Made by a program: the position numbers and the translations under genes. This document shows, piece by piece, positions 1-6,358 of a DNA stretch of 46,851 nt. A model generated the notes under the pieces. That model was not told the origin of the DNA and searched no databases. It worked only from the letters and a program-made list of their open reading frames with translations. Every line of letters starts with the position of its first letter. Within the stretch, counting starts at the first letter, position 1. The stretch is from an uncultured Clostridia bacterium. Its GTDB lineage: Bacteria; Bacillota; Clostridia; Christensenellales; UBA1242. The DNA is taken from assembly GCA_947168085.1 (NCBI GenBank), contig CAMVKM010000003.1:1-46851 (forward strand), given 5' to 3'.

Positions 1-410
1 CTGCATTGCTTGGCTTTGTTGTTGTGTAGGTGCTGTCTGCAGCCGAACTTACCTTGTACTCTCTTACCACAGTTCCCCATTTTGCTGCACCTGCTGGATT
101 GGCTGCTGTTGCTCCATAGGTCCAACCCGCAATGCTTGGCGTGGTTGTCCAACTGTTGTTTGCTTGTGCAATGGTAAAATTAACTGTGTGTGTTAAAACT
201 TTGTAGTTTGTTGTTGCTGCAACACTTGATCGCATTGTGTAAGTTCCTGCATTGCTTGGCTTTGTTGTTGTGTAGGTGCTGTCTGCAGCCGAACTTACCT
301 TATATTCTCTTACCACAGTTCCCCATTTTGCTGCACCTGCTGGATTGGCTGCTGTTGCCCCATAGGTCCAACCAGCAATACTTGGCGTGGTTGTCCAACT
401 GTTGTTTGCT
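1..410 (-). repeat. 246-bp (82-aa) near-identical tandem repeat inside the surface protein gene
   Basis: The ctgcattgcttggctttgttgttgtgtagg... block at 1 recurs at 247 with only a handful of substitutions over about 165 bp. Confidence 0.9.
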
Positions 411-1174
411 TGCGTTATTTTCCAAGATATGCTAAATGAATTGGAATTTCCATCTGCCCACTGATATGTTAAAGTGTCTGAAATTGAAAATGTAACTGAA
501 TAATTCCCAACATTTGTTTGTGAATGTCCACTTATGCCCATTTTTGAACTATCATAACCACTGACAGCATTTTTGCTAACTAAGTTTATAGCACTTGCAG
601 CATATGTGAAACTTGAAGTTGTTAATGTTGGTTTTGTCAGTTTTGTTCTTAAACTGTAGATATATTCAATAAGACCCTGACATGCCGCTTTTTGTGAAGT
701 AAACACACTGCTTAGTGTGTATCTGTTGTTTCCCGTGGTTTTGTGACCTGGCATTGCATACTGCCCTGAATTGTAATACCATGTGTAACCCCCATAACTA
801 AATGTGCCTTCATAGTTCCAAACTTTGTTATCCCAACTGGTTCTAAAAGAAACTGCTGTTGATGTTCTGCTGACCATCGCAAAATTTGTCCAGTTTTGCT
901 TTTGTGATGTGTTGTATCTGTGACAAAGCGCAATATATGCTTCACCATCTCCACACTTTGTGTAAGCACGACCAGAAATACTACCCATTGTTTCTGGATT
1001 TCCTGAAATTGTTAATGCATAGGCATTTTTACCCGTTTGAATGTTTTCAGAAAAATCGCTAGAATGGTTGCTTGTAAACATACAAACAAGAACACACCCA
1101 ACAATCGTTAATAAAGTTGTCAAGATTAGAGCCACAAACTGTAGTTTAAGACAAAAATTTTGTGTTTGCTTCAT
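1..1174 (-). CDS. Secreted/surface protein with signal peptide or TM anchor and tandem MBG-like Ig repeats (partial, runs off left edge)
   Basis: Own translation of the minus strand from ATG at 1174: MKQTQNFCLKLQFVALILTTLLTIVGCVLVCMF...; RBS GGGAGGAAAGATTATG; open to the window edge, hence missing from the ORF track; repeated 'WTYGATAANPAGAAKWGTVVREYKVSSAADSTYTTTKPSNAGTYTMRSSVAATTNYKV'. Confidence 0.85.
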   Translation of the reverse strand, partial: MKQTQNFCLKLQFVALILTTLLTIVGCVLVCMFTSNHSSDFSENIQTGKNAYALTISGNPETMGSISGRAYTKCGDGEAYIALCHRYNTSQKQNWTNFAMVSRTSTAVSFRTSWDNKVWNYEGTFSYGGYTWYYNSGQYAMPGHKTTGNNRYTLSSVFTSQKAACQGLIEYIYSLRTKLTKPTLTTSSFTYAASAINLVSKNAVSGYDSSKMGISGHSQTNVGNYSVTFSISDTLTYQWADGNSNSFSISWKITQANNSWTTTPSIAGWTYGATAANPAGAAKWGTVVREYKVSSAADSTYTTTKPSNAGTYTMRSSVAATTNYKVLTHTVNFTIAQANNSWTTTPSIAGWTYGATAANPAGAAKWGTVVREYKVSSAADSTYTTTKPSNA

Positions 1175-1235
1175 AATCTTTCCTCCCTTATTGTTTTTTA
1201 AAAATGCTATTTCCCAATTTTGTGCATTATCACTT

Positions 1236-1264
1236 AGTATATACTATTCAAAGAAAAATAGCAA
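1236..1264 (-). promoter_or_regulatory. Sigma70-type promoter for the 1174 gene
   Basis: Minus strand TTGCTA-N17-TATACT. Confidence 0.5.
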
Positions 1265-1314
1265 ACAATTTCACATAATTTCACAAAAAATCAACTGAAA
1301 AATTAAAAATATAA

Positions 1315-1342
1315 CAAAAAAGCCCCAAAAGGCTTTTTTTTA
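1315..1342. terminator. Rho-independent terminator
   Basis: AAAAAAGCC-CCAAAA-GGCTTTTTTTT hairpin just past the stop of 1340..2896. Confidence 0.75.
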
Positions 1343-2896
1343 AAGAAGTTCTAAAGTTTTTCCATAAACTTGTTTAAATTCACCTGCAGCCTGGCTTGCA
1401 AGGTTAACTTCAAACGATATGTCTTGATTTGTTACTGTCTTTACAATTACAGAATCCCCTAAAACATCACAAATAACATCTGTTACAGCATTGTTTGATG
1501 AAATGTCAAAACATGATGCAAGACGAACCATTACAGCCAAATATTTTACTGCAACAAGGTCTTCATCTGTAACCAAATCTTTGTATTTTACCCACTCGTT
1601 GAGTGAAAAGTCTTCAAGATACTGGCATTGTGCAATAAATGCTGCAAGAATAATGTCACGATGTGATGCACCATAAATTTTTGTGTGTAAAATCACACTT
1701 AGAGCATCTTTTTGTGTTTCTGAAAAACGCATCATTGCCCCACAATTGTGCATATAGCTTGCAATTTTAAGTGCTTTTACATACAACCTGCTTGAAAGCT
1801 TGTGCATTACACGAAGTTGACGGAACAAAAGCATTGAAAGGTCAAACACATGTCTGCCATTGGTTTGATAAGGTTGATGAAAAGTTTGGTTTGACTCAAG
1901 ACAAAATCCAAGCAAGTCTTGAATTGGCCTTTCAGCAGCAACTGGAAGACAATTTTTAAACAAAACGCCGTCACTTAATTTTGCTGTTGAAATTGTGAAA
2001 TTTTGAACAACAAATGCACCAAAAAGCGCCTTTGCAACAGAAAGACCACAAACAATTGCTGCCAAACTCTTTTTTGAAAAGCCTTTTAAGCGTGCTTCTT
2101 TGTCCAGTTTTAGTGGAAGAACAGCGTTTAACACATTTTCAAAATCTTTTTGATCCATTACATAACCATGAGACATATCTAAATTATACTTTTTGCCCTT
2201 GCGACTAATTTTTGCAATTGTTTCAAAAATTTCGCCTGCACCAATGAATTTTATGTCTGAAGGTTCTTCCATCATGAACCAATCAACATTTTCAATTTGA
2301 TTTGCAAAAAATTCTTGAATTATTTTGCTTTGTTCTTGATAATTGTTTGCTTGAATAAAAAGTTTTGCCAAATTTTCATAACCAAAAGGAATAATTTGTT
2401 TCCCTACCACACTTTTCCTAGAATAAGCAACAATCTTTGTTTGTTCTTGTTCTATTTCAAACAAAATTCCTTTTGACGCATCAATAGTGTTTATGCACAT
2501 TGTTTGAAGCATTTGAACTTCTTCATCTTCGGTTAAAAACTTAAACTTAAAACCTGAAGCCATTTCCATTTCTTCTAAAAATGCAAAATGGTTTTTTGCA
2601 GCACGAAGATCACATGTTGCATAAGCCACACTTTTTGTGATTTTTTGGTTGTCACAAAACTTTCTAAACATTTTTAAAACTTCTCGGCACTGAACAGCTT
2701 GTGTTGGCTGAATAAAACCATCACGTTCAATGTCCTCATGAAGATCTAGTGATTCACAAAACTCATCAAAAACATCAAAAGAATCTATTGTTTTCCACAC
2801 CACAACAAGTTTTGCCTGGTAAGGCGTTATTTCAATTAAAGCAATCTTTTCTTTTGCTTTTGGGTCCAAAATGTTTTCTTCAACTTTTTCTTCCAT
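1340..2896 (-). CDS. Ppx/GppA phosphatase-like protein with degenerate catalytic motifs and HD-like C-terminal region
   Basis: Family-like YATCDLRAAKNHFAFLEEMEMASGFKFKFLTEDEEV; the canonical DIGGGSTE block is replaced by FEIEQEQTKIVAYS. Confidence 0.6.
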   Translation of the reverse strand: MEEKVEENILDPKAKEKIALIEITPYQAKLVVVWKTIDSFDVFDEFCESLDLHEDIERDGFIQPTQAVQCREVLKMFRKFCDNQKITKSVAYATCDLRAAKNHFAFLEEMEMASGFKFKFLTEDEEVQMLQTMCINTIDASKGILFEIEQEQTKIVAYSRKSVVGKQIIPFGYENLAKLFIQANNYQEQSKIIQEFFANQIENVDWFMMEEPSDIKFIGAGEIFETIAKISRKGKKYNLDMSHGYVMDQKDFENVLNAVLPLKLDKEARLKGFSKKSLAAIVCGLSVAKALFGAFVVQNFTISTAKLSDGVLFKNCLPVAAERPIQDLLGFCLESNQTFHQPYQTNGRHVFDLSMLLFRQLRVMHKLSSRLYVKALKIASYMHNCGAMMRFSETQKDALSVILHTKIYGASHRDIILAAFIAQCQYLEDFSLNEWVKYKDLVTDEDLVAVKYLAVMVRLASCFDISSNNAVTDVICDVLGDSVIVKTVTNQDISFEVNLASQAAGEFKQVYGKTLELL

Positions 2897-2900
2897 TTAT

Positions 2901-3092
2901 CTAATCCTTTATTTTAATTGCCGCAACTGGGCACACACTTTCGCAAGTGTGACATTTTATGCATTTTTGCTCATCAATTTCAGCCTTTCCGTTGCTGTCA
3001 AATTGTATGGCACCAACTGGGCAAGCATTTACACATGTTCCACAACCAAAGCATGTTTGTTTGTTTACTGCGTTTGTTTTGTTCCCTTCCAT
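2901..3092 (-). CDS. 2[4Fe-4S] ferredoxin
   Basis: Two CxxCxxCxxxCP motifs: CFGCGTCVNACP and CIKCHTCESVCP; RBS AAGGAG upstream of ATG at 3092 (ORF track start 3128 is less likely). Confidence 0.9.
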   Translation of the reverse strand: MEGNKTNAVNKQTCFGCGTCVNACPVGAIQFDSNGKAEIDEQKCIKCHTCESVCPVAAIKIKD

Positions 3093-3237
3093 TTTTTCTT
3101 TCTCCTTTTTTCGTTTGCAATATAACAAAAAACTTCACTATTGTCAATACCTAAATCCAAAAAAGTTTAAAAAATTAAGGTTTTTTGAGCGGTTTTGAAA
3201 AATTTTTGAATATTTTTAATTTTTTTTACAAATTCTC

Positions 3238-3266
3238 TTGATTTTTTCCAAAATTTGTTATACAAT
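3238..3266 (+). promoter_or_regulatory. Promoter of tRNA-Leu
   Basis: TTGATT-N17-TACAAT just upstream of the tRNA. Confidence 0.5.
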
Positions 3267-3274
3267 ATAACTAT

Positions 3275-3361
3275 GCGGTCGTGGCGGAACTGGTAGACGC
3301 GCAAGACTAAGGATCTTGTGGTGTAATAGCCGTGGAAGTTCGAGTCTTCTCGATCGCACCA
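3275..3361 (+). tRNA. tRNA-Leu, anticodon AAG
   Basis: Acceptor GCGGUCG/CGAUCGC, encoded ACCA, long variable arm (class II), anticodon stem CAAGA/TCTTG with loop CTAAGGA. Confidence 0.9.
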
Positions 3362-3393
3362 AAAAAACCTAGGTTTCCCCCAAGGTTTTTTTT
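3361..3393 (+). terminator. Terminator after tRNA-Leu
   Basis: AAAAAAACCT-AGGTTTCCCCCA-AGGTTTTTTTT hairpin. Confidence 0.75.
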
Positions 3394-3415
3394 GTTCCGC
3401 CACGCGTGGCGGAAC
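3394..3415. repeat. Perfect 22-bp palindrome made from the tRNA D-arm sequence
   Basis: gttccgccacgcgtggcggaac equals its own reverse complement. Confidence 0.9.
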
Positions 3416-3482
3416 TGGTAGACTGCACAGCCTTACGGATCTTGTGGTGTTGTTTTCGTGGAAGTTCGAGTCTTCTTTGGCT
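3404..3482 (+). pseudogene. Decayed tRNA-Leu copy
   Basis: Retains TGGCGGAACTGGTAGAC (D-arm), GGATCTTGTGGTGT and CGTGGAAGTTCGAGTCTTCT (T-arm) of the intact tRNA-Leu, but acceptor and anticodon stems no longer pair and there is no ACCA. Confidence 0.75.
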
Positions 3483-3577
3483 TTTGTTATATTGATTTAA
3501 CTTTTTTTCATATTGACATTTTTACTGTTTTAATGTATAATAAAAATGTAAAAAAAACTTAAATAAGAGGAGACCAC

Positions 3578-3820
3578 ATGCAACAACAAAATCGAATAGA
3601 CATTACTGATTTAGCTAACCACATAACAAAACTTGATAGTGGTGCTTGTGAAAAATTTGTTTTTGAAATGAACGGCAAAAAATATGTGTTTAAATATAAC
3701 CTTGTAAATGTGGTAAATTTGGGATATTCAAATAGTTTTAACTGCAAAAATTATGATATTGTTGAAGTGTTTTCCTTTTACTTTTTAAAAAATGTTGGTT
3801 GCGATTTTGGCTTGTTTTAG
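3578..3820 (+). pseudogene. N-terminal fragment of HipA/CtkA-like kinase (frameshifted)
   Basis: RBS AGAGGAGA; reading frame continues into 3792..4625 after a 1-nt shift near 3809. Confidence 0.6.
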
Positions 3821-4625
3821 AGGGAAAAATGGATGCATATCGCCATATTTTAAAAACAAAGATGTTACAAACGAGTTTAATTTTGCAAGCATTTTAATGA
3901 ATTTACAAAATAATGAAAAAATTCCACAAAACTATGCTGAAAATCAAGATGAAATTCGTGATTTTTCTGTAAAATACAAAAAAGGACACAACTTTGGTAA
4001 ACAGTTTTTAATTTCAACCGAACAAATCACAACAAAAGCAAAAGAATTTTGCGAAAAATATCACATGGCTTTTGATGAAAAAAGCACAAAGCAAAAATTA
4101 GACATAATTGCAACTTGTGATTTTTTTACAGCAAACAATGACAGACATTGGTGCAACATTTTGTTTTTAGAAAAAACAATAAATGGCAAAAAAACACTTG
4201 AACTTGCTCCCCCTTTTGATAATGGGTTGTGTTTTGGACATGAAGATTTTGACAACTTTGGAGCAAACAGACTTTTTTCTGTTTGGCAAGCAATGGGGAT
4301 TTCAGAAAACAGCAGAATTGAAAGTTTTGAAAATAACAAATATTTTGAAAAACAAAAAATTTTAGCTTGTGATATATTTGAAACTTGCAAGAGCAACAAA
4401 AAACTAAAACAAATTGTAGATAATTGCCAAAACATTGATTTTGAACAACTTTTAAATAATTTTGAAAAAGATTACAATTTAGAGCTAAGTTCAATTCAAA
4501 AACAAGTGATGACCGAAACTTTTGAATTTAAAAGAAACTATTTTAATGTTGCAACAAAAAAACTTGAAAAAAGACTTTTAAGGCAAAAAAACAACAAACA
4601 AACAGCAAATACATTATGCCAATAA
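3792..4625 (+). pseudogene. C-terminal fragment of HipA/CtkA-like Ser/Thr kinase
   Basis: IIATCDFFTANNDRHWCNILFLE and LELAPPFDNGLCF resemble HipA catalytic and metal-binding motifs. Confidence 0.65.
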
Positions 4626-4655
4626 AAAAACTAGGAATGTTCCTAGTTTTTTTAT
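4623..4655. terminator. Bidirectional Rho-independent terminator
   Basis: AAAAAAACTAGGAA-TG-TTCCTAGTTTTTTT, between convergent genes. Confidence 0.85.
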
Positions 4656-5440
4656 TTTAAAATGGCTTGTTTAAAAGCAAAATGTTTTAAGTTTGCGGAA
4701 GAAAGCACAACATTTTGCAAACTTTGTGTTTTTTGTTTTAAAGCTTCTACAAAATTTGCTTGCTGCAACTTTTCAAAAGCAAGATTAGAAACAAATTGCT
4801 GTCCTCTTTCATTTGGATGAATTCCGTCTTGGCAAAGCAAACCGTTAAGTGAATTTAGCTTAAGCATCTCACTTCTGTAATCAAAAAATGTGCAGTTGTT
4901 TTGATAAGCAATTTTTGTAATCGCTAAATTAAAAAGTTCTTGATGACGGTAGATGTTTTGTTTGTCACCTTGCAAAAATTCCAAAATTTTTTGTGCATCA
5001 AAGTTTTTAGATAAAACATTATCAAAATAATCTTCTGCACAAACCGGACAAAGTGATGTAACAACAACCTTTGCTCCACTTGATTTCAAAATTTTTAGGC
5101 TCACATCAAGCATTGTTTCAAACTCACATAGTGGTGTTCGTGGTGCATGAAAACTTTGTGGTGATTTTTCAACTTCTGTCCAATTATAATCAGCATCATT
5201 TCCACCTAAAGCCAAAACAACCATTTCACCATCATGATTTTCTTTTGCAAACTTATCAAAAATTCCCCTTTCAAAAACCTTTTTAAGAGTTTGCCCAAAT
5301 TTTGAATTGTTTTCAATTTTTGTGTTTAACCTTTCTTCCAACAACAAAACAGCATTTGTTTTTAAATTTTCTGGCTTTAAATTGTTTAAAAACAAACCTT
5401 TTGCAATAGAATCTCCAAAAATTGTAATTTTTTCTGTCAT
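4652..5440 (-). CDS. SGNH/GDSL-family hydrolase
   Basis: FGDSIAKG, LALGGNDADY, DGIHPNERG blocks. Confidence 0.85.
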   Translation of the reverse strand: MTEKITIFGDSIAKGLFLNNLKPENLKTNAVLLLEERLNTKIENNSKFGQTLKKVFERGIFDKFAKENHDGEMVVLALGGNDADYNWTEVEKSPQSFHAPRTPLCEFETMLDVSLKILKSSGAKVVVTSLCPVCAEDYFDNVLSKNFDAQKILEFLQGDKQNIYRHQELFNLAITKIAYQNNCTFFDYRSEMLKLNSLNGLLCQDGIHPNERGQQFVSNLAFEKLQQANFVEALKQKTQSLQNVVLSSANLKHFAFKQAILK

Positions 5441-5652
5441 AATGCTTTACCCCCTTTTGCTAATCACATTATATGACATTAGTTTTTGCAATTCAAGAGA
5501 ATTTATGAATTTTTTCTTCTACAATTTTTTGCTTAAAAAATAGAGAAATTTAAACACTCTACCACCAGTAGAATTTTTTGTTCTACAAACTTTTTTAAAA
5601 AGTTGCTTAAATTTAGTTGCTTTTTGTGCCAAACTTATGTTATATTATATGT

Positions 5653-6342
5653 ATGGAAATAAATGAAGTAGTAGCAAAAAATTTGATTGCTTATCGAAAA
5701 CAAAAGGGGTTAACTCAAGCCGAACTTGCCGAAACAATCAATTATTCAGATAAATCAATTTCAAAATGGGAGCGTGGGGAATGCCTTCCAGATGTTGCTA
5801 TTTTAAAACAATTGGCAGATTTTTACGGTGTTACCGTAAATGATTTTTTAAACGAAAGTCAAGAAGTTAAAGTTGTTAAACAAAAGAAAAAGTTTTTACG
5901 TAAAAAAATTATTGTTCCACTTTTGTCTGTTGGCCTTGCTTGGCTTGTAACAATTGTTGCTTTTGTGTGCCTTTCAATTTTTGCCACACAAATAGACAAA
6001 AAATGGCTTTGGCTTTTGTTTGTTTATGCTGTTCCTGTAAGTGCAATTATTGTAATTGTTTTTGCAAATATGTGGAAAGAAAAAATCACCAATTTTGTTG
6101 CAATAACGGTTTTGATATGGACAATAACCCTAAGCATCTTTTTAAGTGTGCCTTATGTAGACAATCTTTGGAGTTTGTTTTTGATTCCAGCAGTACTCCA
6201 AGTTTTAGTGGTTTGGTGGTTTTGGCTTAAAGCAGAATTTAAAGAAAAATTTAAGTTTAGCACAAAAAACAAAAAACAAAAACGTGCCGAACAACAAGAA
6301 AACCAAGAAAATCAAGAAAATCAAAAAAAGACTGAAAATTAA
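5653..6342 (+). CDS. XRE-family HTH regulator with C-terminal transmembrane helices
   Basis: NLIAYRKQKGLTQAELAETINYSDKSISKWERGECLPDVAILKQLADFYGVTVNDFL, then several hydrophobic segments; start set at MEINE. Confidence 0.9.
   Translation: MEINEVVAKNLIAYRKQKGLTQAELAETINYSDKSISKWERGECLPDVAILKQLADFYGVTVNDFLNESQEVKVVKQKKKFLRKKIIVPLLSVGLAWLVTIVAFVCLSIFATQIDKKWLWLLFVYAVPVSAIIVIVFANMWKEKITNFVAITVLIWTITLSIFLSVPYVDNLWSLFLIPAVLQVLVVWWFWLKAEFKEKFKFSTKNKKQKRAEQQENQENQENQKKTEN
6295..6321 (+). repeat. 9-bp tandem repeat (CAAGAAAAY)x3 encoding QEN
   Basis: Direct sequence reading near the 3' end of the XRE/TM gene. Confidence 0.85.
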
Positions 6343-6358
6343 TTCAGTCTTTTTTTAG
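6322..6358. terminator. Bidirectional terminator
   Basis: AAAAAAAGACTGAA-AATTAA-TTCAGTCTTTTTTTA. Confidence 0.75.

Noticed and set aside
1-410. Repeated blocks as a possible CRISPR array
   Set aside because: Repeats are 246 bp, contiguous and protein-coding, with no 20-40 bp repeat/spacer pattern.
190-435. Plus-strand ORF 190..435 and minus ORF 712..969 in the track
   Set aside because: Both are out-of-frame shadows of the real minus-strand surface-protein gene running from 1174 off the left edge; Leu/Cys-rich composition is typical of antisense reading.
3167-3403. Minus ORF 3167..3403 across the tRNA
   Set aside because: Antisense to the tRNA-Leu and terminator; fortuitous.
5440-5652. Possible riboswitch or sRNA in the 5440-5652 intergenic region
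   Set aside because: Only a weak 5-bp stem (TCTAC/GTAGA) followed by T-rich sequence; not enough to support a feature.
3578-6342. HipBA toxin-antitoxin pair formed by the HipA-like fragments and the XRE gene
   Set aside because: The XRE gene is about 1 kb away beyond an opposite-strand SGNH hydrolase and terminator, and is a membrane-type regulator, not a HipB-like partner.
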